DNA of 45,578 bases from a bacterium (GTDB taxonomy: Bacteria > Desulfobacterota > DSWW01): the NCBI GenBank assembly GCA_028277985.1, contig JANQFG010000267.1:1-45578 (forward strand), written 5' to 3'. Position numbers and translations under genes: made by a program. This document shows positions 15,991 to 24,832 of this stretch, one piece after another. How positions within the stretch are numbered: the first letter of the stretch is position 1; each line of letters begins with the position of its first letter. The notes below the pieces were generated by a model. That model did no database searches and was not told where the DNA came from. It saw nothing but the letters and a program-made list of their open reading frames with translations.

Positions 15991-16980
15991 ATGCCGGCCA
16001 ACCTCCCTCCCACATACTACGAAGAAGAAAAGAAGCTTCGGTCGGCCCGCACACCGGAGGAAAAGGCGGAAATCCTGGAGACCCTGCTTCGCCTCATCCC
16101 CAAGCACAAGGGCACGGAGAAGCTTCAAGCGGACCTGAAGCGGAGGCTTTCCAAGGCCCGCGGCAAGCAGGGCAAGAAATCCGGCGGTGCGAGACGGGTG
16201 GATGAGCACCATGTCGTAAAGGAAGGGGCCGGCCAGGTCGTTCTGGCAGGTCTGCCGAACGTAGGAAAATCTCAGCTTCTCGGTACCCTGACCAAGGCTT
16301 CCCCGCAGATCGCCGAATATCCCTACTCCACGCTGAAACCCGTGTCCGGCATGGGCCTGTTCGAGAACGTACGGATTCAGCTGGTCGACATTCCTCCCCT
16401 GCTCTGGGAGGTGACGGACACGTGGGTCGCCAACATCCTGCGGAACACGGACGCGATCTGTCTGGTCGCGGAGCTGATCGACGACCCGGTGGGTCAGGTC
16501 GAGATCATCCTCGAGGAGATGGAGCAGAAGAGGGTGCCGGTCCTCAGGAGGGATGAAACGCGCGGCGAGACGACCAGCGGGATCCAGCCGAAGCGGCTCT
16601 TCATCGCAGGGACCAAGCTGGACCTGCCCGGGGCGGACGAGGGGGCGGAAGCCCTGAAGAGAGCCTTCGACGCCTCCTACGACGTGGTCAACGTCGCGGC
16701 CCCGGATGGGGTAGGAGCGGATGCTTTCATTGCCGCGGCCTTTCGCGTGCTGGACAAGGTGCGCGTCTACACGAAGACCCCGGGGAAGAAGGCGGATCTG
16801 GGCAGTCCCTTTGTCTTCCGGAAGGGAACCACGGTCATCGAGATGGCCCGGGAGATCCACAAGGATTTCGAGAAGAACTACAGAACGGCCCGGATCTACA
16901 GCGACGACAAGTACAACGGCCAGCGCGTGGGCAAGGACTTCGAGCTGCGTGACGGCGATGTGATCGAGCTTATCGTGTAG
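15991..16980 (+). CDS. TGS-domain GTPase, OBG/DRG-like
   Basis: 329 residues. A helical N-terminal part to about 75, then a TRAFAC GTPase: G1 GLPNVGKS at 87-94, G3 VDIPP at 131-135 in place of DxPG, and G4 as GTKLD in place of NKxD. The C-terminal 65 residues are a TGS domain (FVFRKGTTVIEMAREIHKDF, ending LRDGDVIELIV). This matches the DRG branch of translation-linked GTPases. The altered G3 and G4 may weaken GTPase activity or guanine selection. The last 11 bases overlap the end of the convergent aminotransferase. Probably binds ribosomes or RNA; target unknown. Confidence 0.85.
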   Translation: MPANLPPTYYEEEKKLRSARTPEEKAEILETLLRLIPKHKGTEKLQADLKRRLSKARGKQGKKSGGARRVDEHHVVKEGAGQVVLAGLPNVGKSQLLGTLTKASPQIAEYPYSTLKPVSGMGLFENVRIQLVDIPPLLWEVTDTWVANILRNTDAICLVAELIDDPVGQVEIILEEMEQKRVPVLRRDETRGETTSGIQPKRLFIAGTKLDLPGADEGAEALKRAFDASYDVVNVAAPDGVGADAFIAAAFRVLDKVRVYTKTPGKKADLGSPFVFRKGTTVIEMAREIHKDFEKNYRTARIYSDDKYNGQRVGKDFELRDGDVIELIV

Positions 16981-18157
16981 TGGCCCTGGCGAGAACGCGT
17001 TCGAACACGGGCAAGGCGTTCTCGATGACCCTCTCTTCCACACAGAAGGCGATACGGAAGTGCCCCGACCTTCCGAATCCCGTGCCCGGGACCACAAGGA
17101 CCCCCTCCTTGAGAAGCTCCTGGACAAAGGGGATCTCCTCCGGCGCCGGCGATTCGGGGAAGAGGTAGAAGGCCCCCTCCGGCCGGATGAAGTTGTATCC
17201 GGCATCCTTCATCCCCCGGCAGAGCAAATCCCTTCGTCTCTCGTATTCGGCCGACTCCACGTGGAGACCTGATGTCTTGCGGATGGCCTGCTGGGGCGTT
17301 GCCGGTGCATTGACGAAGCCGAGGGTCCTGTTGCAGAAGACCATGCCGTCGACGAGAGCTCCCGGATCTTCCCCTTCCGGGTGGACGGCGATGTAACCGA
17401 GTCGGTCGCCTGCGATGGACAGGCTCTTCGAGTAGGAGTTGACCAGGATCGATCTCGAGTAGCAGGCGAAGAGGTTCGGAAGCTTCGCTCCGTCGAACAC
17501 GATGTCACCGTACGGCTCGTCGGAAACCAGGTAGATGTCCGTGCCCAGCCGCTTTCCGGCCCCTTCGAGCAGCTCACCGAGCCGGACGAGGCTCGCCTCG
17601 TCGTACATCCTTCCTGTCGGGTTGTTCGGAGAGTTGACCAGGATCGCCCTGGTCTTCGCCGTGATCGCCTGCTCGATCTTCTCCAGGGAGAGGGAGAAAT
17701 CCTTCTCGGTCTCGACGATACGGCTCACTCCTCCGTGGTTGCCCACGTAGAAGAGATACTCCGGGAAGAAAGGGGCAAGGATCAGCACCTCTTCGCCCGG
17801 ATTGAGCAGGGTCTTGAGAACCACATTCAGGCCGCCCGCGGCCCCGCAGGTCATGATGATGTGCTGGGCCTCGAAGGGGGTTCCCCTCGTCTCGCGCAGA
17901 CCGGCTGCCACCGCGGATCGCGTATCCAGGTACCCTGCATTCGGCATGTAGGCATACCGGGCGGCACGGCTTTCGTCCAGCTCCTCCCGAAGGGCCTCGA
18001 GGTAGGCGGCAGGCGGGTCCAGGCAAGGGTTGCCCAGTGAGAAATCAAATACCTTGTCTTCACCCAGCTCCTGCTTCATCCGCGCGCCGTCTTCGAACAT
18101 CCTGCGTATCCACGAGGCGCGCTCCATGGCTTCCCGGATCTTGTTTGCAACCGTCAA
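16970..18157 (-). CDS. Pyridoxal-phosphate aminotransferase, class I/II
   Basis: 395 residues, fold type I. Lys244 in SYSKSLSIAGDRLGY forms the Schiff base; NSPNNPTGRMY holds the Asn that contacts PLP, and VSDEPYGDIVF holds the Asp paired to the ring nitrogen and its Tyr. Probably an aspartate, alanine or aromatic aminotransferase; the specificity is not clear. It starts 40 bases after hisC on the same strand, so two aminotransferases are likely co-expressed. The 3' end overlaps that of the TGS GTPase by 11 bases. Confidence 0.88.
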   Translation of the reverse strand: MTVANKIREAMERASWIRRMFEDGARMKQELGEDKVFDFSLGNPCLDPPAAYLEALREELDESRAARYAYMPNAGYLDTRSAVAAGLRETRGTPFEAQHIIMTCGAAGGLNVVLKTLLNPGEEVLILAPFFPEYLFYVGNHGGVSRIVETEKDFSLSLEKIEQAITAKTRAILVNSPNNPTGRMYDEASLVRLGELLEGAGKRLGTDIYLVSDEPYGDIVFDGAKLPNLFACYSRSILVNSYSKSLSIAGDRLGYIAVHPEGEDPGALVDGMVFCNRTLGFVNAPATPQQAIRKTSGLHVESAEYERRRDLLCRGMKDAGYNFIRPEGAFYLFPESPAPEEIPFVQELLKEGVLVVPGTGFGRSGHFRIAFCVEERVIENALPVFERVLARATTR

Positions 18158-18197
18158 GGTAAGCTTCCTTCTGTTCTTGGTTTCGGGGGAATACCGG

Positions 18198-19247
18198 CTA
18201 GACGAGATCCTCGAGCTCTTCGAGGAGCCGGTCCATCTCGTCGTCGGTGCCGATCGAGATCCTGAGGCCCTGATCGAGCCCGTCCTGAGGGAAGTAGCGG
18301 ACGTAGATGCCCCGTTCGGTCAGCTTCTCGAAGATCTGCGAGGCGGTCCGCGCAGAGCCGAATCTGGCGAACACGAAATTCGCCTCCGAGGGAAACGTCT
18401 CGATACCCATCTGCTCCAGGGCCCGGTTGAAGCGCTCCCTCGTCTTGAGGATTCGGTCTCGGTTATCGTGAAAGTGGCTCTGATCGCACAGGGCAACGCA
18501 AGCGGCTGCCTGGGCGACCCGGTTCAGGTTGTAATGATCCCGGACCTTGTCCATCTGCTCGATCCATCTCTCGTCGCCGAAGGCAAAACCGACTCTCAAC
18601 CCGGCCAGCGAGTAAGATTTCGACAGGGTGCGGGTAACGATGACGTTCGGCACTTCCTGAACAAGGGAGAGGCAGTTGGTTCGCGAGAAGTCCGCGTAAG
18701 CCTCGTCCACGACCAGGATGCCCTCCAGGTGGTTCGCAAGGTTCGCGACGAATTCGGGCTCCAGCGCAAACCCCATGGGCGAGTTCGGGTTGGTCAGGAA
18801 GAACAGCTTCAGCCCTTGCCCGTCCGGGAGAGGCGGATCGAGGGGGTCGTTGCCGAGCGGGGTCGGCACCATCTCGAGATCGTGAATGGCACCCAGCGTC
18901 CTGTAATAGGAATAAGAGGGCTCGTAGTAGCCGATCGCGTCCCCCCGCGTCGTAAAGGTCCTGAGCAGAATGCCGAGGATCTCATCCGATCCGTTGCCGC
19001 ACAGGATCCTTTCCGGCGCGATCCGGTAGACGGACCCTGCCGTTTCCCGAAGCCGCCGGCTCGTTGGATTCGGGTACAGTCTCAAGGTGTCGGAGCTCTC
19101 TTCCCGGACCGCTTCCTCGACCCAGGGGGAAGGGGGGTAGGGGTTCTCGTTCGTGTTGAGCTTGAGAACACGCTCCCCTTCGTCGGGTTGGAGGCCGGGA
19201 ACGTAGGCCTTGAGTCGTGCGATGTGTTCTTTGACGGTGGCTCGCAT
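18198..19247 (-). CDS. hisC: Histidinol-phosphate aminotransferase
   Basis: 349 residues. Converts imidazole-acetol phosphate and glutamate to histidinol phosphate and 2-oxoglutarate, the step after HisB dehydration. Lys210 in TRTLSKSYSLAGLRVGFA is the PLP lysine; LNTNENPYPPSP at 30-41 and CGNGSDEIL at 83-91 are HisC-type blocks, and VVDEAYADF is the PLP-Asp region. The related tyrosine/phenylalanine aminotransferases cannot be excluded, but the length and motifs fit HisC. It is about 19 kb from hisA, hisB and hisD. Confidence 0.88.
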   Translation of the reverse strand: MRATVKEHIARLKAYVPGLQPDEGERVLKLNTNENPYPPSPWVEEAVREESSDTLRLYPNPTSRRLRETAGSVYRIAPERILCGNGSDEILGILLRTFTTRGDAIGYYEPSYSYYRTLGAIHDLEMVPTPLGNDPLDPPLPDGQGLKLFFLTNPNSPMGFALEPEFVANLANHLEGILVVDEAYADFSRTNCLSLVQEVPNVIVTRTLSKSYSLAGLRVGFAFGDERWIEQMDKVRDHYNLNRVAQAAACVALCDQSHFHDNRDRILKTRERFNRALEQMGIETFPSEANFVFARFGSARTASQIFEKLTERGIYVRYFPQDGLDQGLRISIGTDDEMDRLLEELEDLV

Positions 19248-19457
19248 GGTTCCGATCTAAACGGCTCTCGAGGGGGGTACAACCGCTCCGCTCGTTGGAT
19301 GCTCTTGCGTTTTCTTTGGATTCACTCATCCCGTCGATAGATGCATTTAAGCCGGAGGCGTGCTATATGTCAACCGAATCCCCGAGGCAGGGAGGGTCCT
19401 CCCTGTAGCGCATGCAGAGCTGTTCGCATCTCGTACCCGAACCCGAGGAGGAAGCGC

Positions 19458-20252
19458 ATGGAGTATCAAGACATTCTGTTCGAAACAAAAGACCATGTGG
19501 CGCGAGTAACGATCAACCGGCCGGAACGATACAATGCCGCGGCGCCGCAGACCGTTCATGAGTTGATCGATGCCTTTACCCGATGCGCAATGGATCCGGA
19601 CGTGGGTGTCGTTGTGTTCACCGGGGCAGGTGAAAAGGCCTTCTGCACAGGAGGAGATCAGTCGGTCCGTGGAAAGGGCGGATACGGGGGAGAAGGGCTG
19701 CAGTGGCCGCTGGAGGTGGCCTGGCAGCACATCACGCAGTTGATCCGGACCATGGCCAAACCGGTCATAGCACGGGTGAACGGCTATGCTATAGGCGGCG
19801 GGCACGTGTGGCAGGTGGTCTGCGACATGAGTATCGCTGCGGAACACGCCCAGTTCGGCCAGGCCGGGCCGCGCGTGGGATCTTTCGATCCGGGCTACGG
19901 GACCGGAGACCTGATCCGGGCAGTGGGGATCAAGCGCGCCAAAGAGATCTGGTACATGTGCAGGCGCTATACGGCACAGCAGGCCCTCGAAATGGGATTG
20001 GTGAACTGCGTTGTCCCCATGGACAAGCTGGACGAGGAAGTGGACATCTGGTGCAAGGAATTGCTGGAGAAGAGCCCAACGGCACTCAAGATGCTCAAGT
20101 ACGCGTTCCTGGCGGAGACGGACGGAACCACCGGCATCACCCACCTGGGCGTGGGCGGTCTCTCCATGTACTACGGCACGGACGAGGCGGTCGAAGGGAC
20201 CACCGCCTTTGGGGAGAAAAGGAAGCCCGACTTCAGCCCCTTCCGCAAATGA
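19458..20252 (+). CDS. BadI/MenB-like crotonase (2-ketocyclohexanecarboxyl-CoA hydrolase or naphthoyl-CoA synthase type)
   Basis: 264 residues of the enoyl-CoA hydratase superfamily. FCTGGDQSVRG at 62-72, NGYAIGGGHV at 108-117 (oxyanion) and the long GPRVGSFDPGYGT at 137-149 mark the MenB/BadI subgroup. MenB closes the naphthoate ring in menaquinone synthesis; BadI opens the ring of 2-ketocyclohexanecarboxyl-CoA in anaerobic benzoate breakdown. YAIGGG, FDPGYGT and the tail KRKPDFS occur in both. No men or bad neighbours are present, and the gene is alone on the plus strand. From memory of the sequences I favour BadI slightly, with the naphthoate role open. ATG at 19458 follows GAGGAGGAAGCGC. 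Confidence 0.8.
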   Translation: MEYQDILFETKDHVARVTINRPERYNAAAPQTVHELIDAFTRCAMDPDVGVVVFTGAGEKAFCTGGDQSVRGKGGYGGEGLQWPLEVAWQHITQLIRTMAKPVIARVNGYAIGGGHVWQVVCDMSIAAEHAQFGQAGPRVGSFDPGYGTGDLIRAVGIKRAKEIWYMCRRYTAQQALEMGLVNCVVPMDKLDEEVDIWCKELLEKSPTALKMLKYAFLAETDGTTGITHLGVGGLSMYYGTDEAVEGTTAFGEKRKPDFSPFRK

Positions 20253-20318
20253 GCCTGCAGTACCGGCATTCAGTCCCCAATTGAGAGGCACACCCGTGCA
20301 TGACTTCTTTGGGAGCGT

Positions 20319-21386
20319 TCAGGCCGGGTAGAACCGGTAGCGGCTGGATATCGCCTCGACGGTGAGTTTTATGATCGAGGCGACCGGGACCGCCAGGATG
20401 ATCCCCCACCATCCGAAGAGCTGGTTTCCGAAGAGCAGGACGAGGACGATTCCAAGAGGATGGATGTCCACGCTCCAGCCGAGGATGTACGGGGCGATCC
20501 AGATCGCGTCCAGGGTCTGTATGATGACGTACACCAGGATGACGTGCACCAACAGGGGCAGAGGAGAGACAAAGGGAAGAACCGCCTGGGGGCTTGCCTG
20601 GTGCAGGATAGCCAGAGCGACCGCCGGCAGGGTGGCGATGAAGGGCCCTGCGTAGGGGATAAGATTCATCACACCCGCGAAGATGGCCAGCAGCAGCGAA
20701 TATTTCAGGCCACAGAGCTTCAACCCGAGGAAGGTCAGAAGGCCGATCACCGTGGAGCGGAGAAGCTGGCCTCGCAAATAGCTTCCGATCTTCTGGTCCA
20801 CATCGTAGAGCAGGCCCATGACCGTCTCGAAATACCGGTTCGGGACGCTGTTCAGGAACCCCTTCCGGATCCTCCTTCCATCCTTGAGAAAGAAGAAGCT
20901 GATCAGGGGCACCAGGATGAGCAGGGGGAAGATGGAGAAGACGTTTGCCAGATAAGTGGGTACTGCGTTCAGGGTGTCGAGTGCCGCCTGCTGGATCCTC
21001 ACTCCAACGTTCACCTGCTCGATGGCCGGCCAGTAGACCGCCAGACCCGCCTGCACATCGTCGATCCTCGTGTTCAGCAGCGTGAGCGTGCGTGGCAGGG
21101 CCGTGGTCAGATCCACCACCTGATCCCTGACAACCGGGAAGAAGTAGAGAATCACCAGGAAGAGGAACCCGAAGAAGAAGAGAAAGGTGACCGTGATGGC
21201 CAGGATCCGCCCGAGGCCCCTGCGCTCCAGGTAATCTGCCAAAGGCGTCAGGAGGTACGCGATGAGCATGGATATGAACAGGGGGATCAAGGTGTTTCGG
21301 ACGATGTAGAGGGCAGAGGCGGAGCCCAGCAGAATCAGGATCAGCACGAGCCTTCTGAACCAGTATGGGCGATTTTCCGTTTCCAT
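20319..21386 (-). CDS. AI-2E family (PerM/TqsA-like) inner-membrane transporter
   Basis: 355 residues with about eight hydrophobic segments, beginning LVLILILLGSASALYIVRN, a polar coil-rich loop in the middle (EQVNVGVRIQQAALDTLN), and the LIPYAGPFIATLPAVALAIL block of the family. Members export small molecules or Na+/H+; autoinducer-2 transport is proven only for some. The start at 21386 lies 57 bases after the stop of the cNMP-binding gene, so they may share a transcript. Confidence 0.88.
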   Translation of the reverse strand: METENRPYWFRRLVLILILLGSASALYIVRNTLIPLFISMLIAYLLTPLADYLERRGLGRILAITVTFLFFFGFLFLVILYFFPVVRDQVVDLTTALPRTLTLLNTRIDDVQAGLAVYWPAIEQVNVGVRIQQAALDTLNAVPTYLANVFSIFPLLILVPLISFFFLKDGRRIRKGFLNSVPNRYFETVMGLLYDVDQKIGSYLRGQLLRSTVIGLLTFLGLKLCGLKYSLLLAIFAGVMNLIPYAGPFIATLPAVALAILHQASPQAVLPFVSPLPLLVHVILVYVIIQTLDAIWIAPYILGWSVDIHPLGIVLVLLFGNQLFGWWGIILAVPVASIIKLTVEAISSRYRFYPA

Positions 21387-21443
21387 CGAGATGCCATCCC
21401 TGGTGGGTGGATTGCCTTCTCGAGCCGGCTGTTGGGGCCCCTG

Positions 21444-21968
21444 TCAGCCGCCCGTGAGGGAAGCTCGAAAACGGTCCGAAACCACGCGGCCCAGAGCCAG
21501 GAGCAGCTTGCACCCGAGACGCGGGTAGGTGTGACACAGGGCCATCAGATCGGGGCGGAAGAAACCGAGCAGCACCGAGTTCGCATTCGCCCTGGCGGAG
21601 ACGAGATGCGTGCCCTCTTCGAACAGGGCCATCTCACCGAAGAAGTCGCCCGGCCCGAGCTCGAGGAGGGGCTCCGGGCCGTCGGTATCCGGCTCCTCCT
21701 TCTTCTCCAGCCGAACCGAACCGGCGTGAATGATGTACATGCCCAGGGCCGGCTCCCCTGCCCGAAAGATGAAAGAATCTGCCCTGTACCTCCTCAGATA
21801 GAGACTTTCCTCGATCCGGCGGAGTTCCTTCTTGGTCAGGCCGTGAAACAAGGGGATCTTCTCCAGGGACGCGAGGATCGCGACCTGATCCGCATCCCCC
21901 CTGTTGAAGATGTTTGCCCACATCCACTGCAAAGACGGGCCCGGGCTCGATTTCTCCGGTGGATTCAT
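21444..21968 (-). CDS. Cyclic nucleotide-binding domain protein (no DNA-binding domain)
   Basis: 174 residues. After a short N-terminal helix, one cNMP fold: IPLFHGLTKKELRRIEESL, then the phosphate-binding cassette GPGDFFGEMALFEEGT, close to the consensus FGEmALL with the Arg of the cassette replaced, since HLVSARANAN follows. There is no HTH after it, so it is not a CRP-type regulator; it probably acts as a ligand-sensing partner of another protein. ATG 21968 follows GGAGAGGCGG. Located upstream of the AI-2E-type transporter, which it could regulate. Confidence 0.8.
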   Translation of the reverse strand: MNPPEKSSPGPSLQWMWANIFNRGDADQVAILASLEKIPLFHGLTKKELRRIEESLYLRRYRADSFIFRAGEPALGMYIIHAGSVRLEKKEEPDTDGPEPLLELGPGDFFGEMALFEEGTHLVSARANANSVLLGFFRPDLMALCHTYPRLGCKLLLALGRVVSDRFRASLTGG

Positions 21969-22161
21969 CCGCCTCTCCGTTCGTCCTGATCCATGGCAAC
22001 AAGCGACCGCCTGGTCCGATGCGTATCGGATTATAGGACAAAACCCCCCGAGCGGCAAATGCTCGTCAGGCGGCCTTCGTTGACGACCTGTTTTTCGCTA
22101 TGTTACAAGTAAGTGTGGACATAGAGTTAAACGATTGGTTGTAAGGAGAGAAACAAGGACC

Positions 22162-23931
22162 ATGCAGCAGAGGTTCTTCACAGGCAGAGCAAGGTTCCTC
22201 CTCTTCTGGGCCGTTGCGACACTTCTGCCGGGACTGGCCGGCTGCGCGAGCCAGGCCCCTCGGGAACCTCCTCCGGCACCTGCGCCGCCCGTGGAAGAGG
22301 TCAGCGAAGCAAAGCAAAAGCTGAAGGTGCCGAACCGCTACTACAACTTCCTCCGGGGATATATGGAGGGGCTTCAGGGGGAGACTGAGTCGGCCATCGC
22401 GGCCTACCTGCGGGCCATTGACCAGGATCCCTCCTCCCCCTATCTGCACTTGAGCCTGGCCAGGCTCTATCTGAAGTCGAACCGACCCGAGGAAGCGCTT
22501 GCAGAGGTGCAGCAGGTCGTTGCCCTCGACCCGACCCAGGTGGAGGGCTACTCCCTTCTAGCCGGCATCTACTCCGCATCGAACCGGATCGAGGAGGCGA
22601 TCGAAGCCTACGAGCGCGTTCTCGAGCTGGATCCGACCCGGGAGAAGACGCGGCTCTTTCTCAGTTCACTGCACGCGACCTCGGGGAACTACGACAAGGC
22701 GGTCGAGATCCTGAACGAGATGATCCAAAGGCGGCCCGACTCCTTTATCGGATACTACTACCTCGGCCGACTCCATGCGAAGAGGAAGCTCTTCAAAGAG
22801 GCGGAAGCATCGCTCCAGAAGGCGCTCGAGCTTTCCACCAACTCGGAGGTGGTGCTGCTCGATCTAGCACGAATCTTTGAGGTGCAGCAGCGGGAAGAAG
22901 AAGCGATCGAGATCTACAAGAGGATCCTGGCGGAAGATCCCGGCAATCTTCTGGTGCGGGACCGTTTGGGCCAGGTCTATATCAGCCAGAAGAAGCTGGA
23001 CGAGGCACTGACGCATCTCAAGGCCCTCGGTCAGATGGCCGGTTCGGACGCGATTCAGGTTCATTTGAAGATCGGTCTGGTCTACTTCGAGCAGGAGCGT
23101 TTCGATCTGGCCATCCAGGAGTTTCTGATCGTACTCGCAGCGGAGCCGGACGCCCACCGGGTCGGCTACTTCCTCGGGTCTGCGTACGCAGAGAACGGGG
23201 AAGTCGAGGCCGCCATGGCGACCTTCTCGAGAATCCCCCCGGAGGCGGAGTCTTACACGGACGCGCGTCTGTACTGGGCCTTTCTCCTCGAGGAAGAGAC
23301 GAAGCTCGATGAATCGGTCGACGTGATCGAGGAGGCCCTCGAGCATCAGCCGACGGACGACCGGCTCTGGGGCTTTCTGGCCGCCCTTTATGAACACGCG
23401 GAGGACTACGAAGAAGCGATCCGGTGTGCCGAGAAGGCCCTGGAGGCGTCCGAGACTCCTGAAAAGCACCACTTCACCCTCGGGGTGCTCTACGACAAGA
23501 CAGGAGACTTGACCAAGAGCATCGAGAGCATGAAAAGGGTGATTGAGCTCGATCCGGAGAACGCCGAGGCCCTGAACTACCTCGGCTACACCTATGCGGA
23601 CAAGGGAATGCATCTCGACGAGGCGGAAGAGCTGATCCGCAAGGCACTGCTCATCCGGCCTGAAGACGGATACATCGTTGACAGCCTTGGATGGGTCTAC
23701 TTCAAGCAAGGCAAGTACGAGAGGGCCTTGAAGGAACTGGAACGGGCACAGAGCCTCGTTCCGGATGACCCGGTCATCCTCGATCATCTCGGAGATGCGT
23801 ACGTGAAGGTCGGGATGTACGAGAAGGCGCTCAAGACCTACAAGAGGGCCATGGAGAAGGCGAAGGAAGAGGACCAGGCGAAGATACGAGAGAAGATTCA
23901 GGCAACCGAAAAGCTGCTTTCGAATCGGTGA
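22162..23931 (+). CDS. TPR-repeat lipoprotein
   Basis: 589 residues. Signal peptide ending in LPGLAGC, a clean lipobox, so Cys28 is lipidated. A Pro-rich stretch follows, then about fourteen tetratricopeptide repeats from residue 60 to near the end (e.g. SPYLHLSLARLYLKSNRPEE, and ALNYLGYTYADKGMHLDEAE). TPR arrays assemble protein complexes; outer-membrane TPR lipoproteins serve in outer-membrane assembly or secretion. One base separates it from the LolB-like gene, so the two are one operon. ATG 22162 is preferred for the signal peptide; the site AAGGAG lies 13 bases upstream. Confidence 0.85.
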   Translation: MQQRFFTGRARFLLFWAVATLLPGLAGCASQAPREPPPAPAPPVEEVSEAKQKLKVPNRYYNFLRGYMEGLQGETESAIAAYLRAIDQDPSSPYLHLSLARLYLKSNRPEEALAEVQQVVALDPTQVEGYSLLAGIYSASNRIEEAIEAYERVLELDPTREKTRLFLSSLHATSGNYDKAVEILNEMIQRRPDSFIGYYYLGRLHAKRKLFKEAEASLQKALELSTNSEVVLLDLARIFEVQQREEEAIEIYKRILAEDPGNLLVRDRLGQVYISQKKLDEALTHLKALGQMAGSDAIQVHLKIGLVYFEQERFDLAIQEFLIVLAAEPDAHRVGYFLGSAYAENGEVEAAMATFSRIPPEAESYTDARLYWAFLLEEETKLDESVDVIEEALEHQPTDDRLWGFLAALYEHAEDYEEAIRCAEKALEASETPEKHHFTLGVLYDKTGDLTKSIESMKRVIELDPENAEALNYLGYTYADKGMHLDEAEELIRKALLIRPEDGYIVDSLGWVYFKQGKYERALKELERAQSLVPDDPVILDHLGDAYVKVGMYEKALKTYKRAMEKAKEEDQAKIREKIQATEKLLSNR

Positions 23932-23932
23932 G

Positions 23933-24820
23933 ATGAACACTGCCCGCCCTTGTACGTCCCTGCCGAAGCGGAGTCCGGGGGCGTGGAGACGAACCTTGAA
24001 AAGGTTTGGAAGACGCCATCTGGTTCTGCCTGCCTTCATCGCGATACTCTTTCTCTCTTTCCCTTCCGCCTGTGTGAAGCGCCCGGGGCCCTCGGTTCGC
24101 TTCGAAGAGACAGATCTCTCCGATCCGGAGGGGCTCTACCGCCAGATCCTCGACCGAAGCGGACGGGTGCAAACACTGCAAGGAGCCGCCCACCTGCGCC
24201 TCCAGACAGAGCAACAGAAGGCGAGCCTCGATGTTGTGATCGCTTGCGACCGGGCGGGTCGGCTTCGATTCGAAATCCTCGATTGGCTGAATCATGTCGT
24301 CTTTCTTGCACTGTTCGACTCCGAGGGGTTCTTCACCTATTCCGCTTCCGACAACACATATGCCGAGGGTCCGGAAGACGCCGAGCAGATCGAGGAATTG
24401 CTCGGGATGCCTCTGAAGGCGGGGCAGTTGGCGGCCCTGGCCCTTGGGGATCCCTTCTTTCTGCCCCTTTCGGATCCGAGTGTCCGTATCAGCGTGGACC
24501 GGAATGCCCTTCTGCTGGACGTGGAGTCAGCCGGCGCAGGACCGCGCTATCTGGTCTGGCTTGGCGGGGAAAGGAGGCCGGAGCGGATGCTCGCGATCCG
24601 ACCTCAAACCGGAACAGGGGCTGCCCGGAACCTCGAGGTGGATTATGGCCGGTATCGCGAGGTGGGTGGGGTGCCGTTCCCGCACCGCATCCGGGTTTCC
24701 CCTTCCGGCTCCGAGAACGTGTTGCAGGTAGACTTTCAGAGGATCCTGTTGAACGAGCCGCTTCCGGAGGATCTGTTTCGATTCGTTCCTCCGGAAGGCG
24801 CCACAAGGGCCAGTGATTGA
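23933..24820 (+). CDS. LolB-like/DUF4292 outer-membrane lipoprotein
   Basis: 295 residues. A basic N-terminus, hydrophobic segment 30-46 and lipobox FPSAC give Cys47 as the lipid anchor. The mature part has LQGAAHLRLQTEQQKASLDVVIA and RLRFEILDWLNHVVFLALFDSEGFFTY, the pattern of the LolB/DUF4292 unclosed beta-barrel that accepts lipoproteins at the outer membrane. Likely acts with the TPR lipoprotein upstream, with which it is almost overlapping. Functional LolB activity is inferred. The N-terminus before the hydrophobic segment is long and the start may be internal. Confidence 0.75.
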   Translation: MNTARPCTSLPKRSPGAWRRTLKRFGRRHLVLPAFIAILFLSFPSACVKRPGPSVRFEETDLSDPEGLYRQILDRSGRVQTLQGAAHLRLQTEQQKASLDVVIACDRAGRLRFEILDWLNHVVFLALFDSEGFFTYSASDNTYAEGPEDAEQIEELLGMPLKAGQLAALALGDPFFLPLSDPSVRISVDRNALLLDVESAGAGPRYLVWLGGERRPERMLAIRPQTGTGAARNLEVDYGRYREVGGVPFPHRIRVSPSGSENVLQVDFQRILLNEPLPEDLFRFVPPEGATRASD

Positions 24821-24832
24821 AGGTCCGAACCG

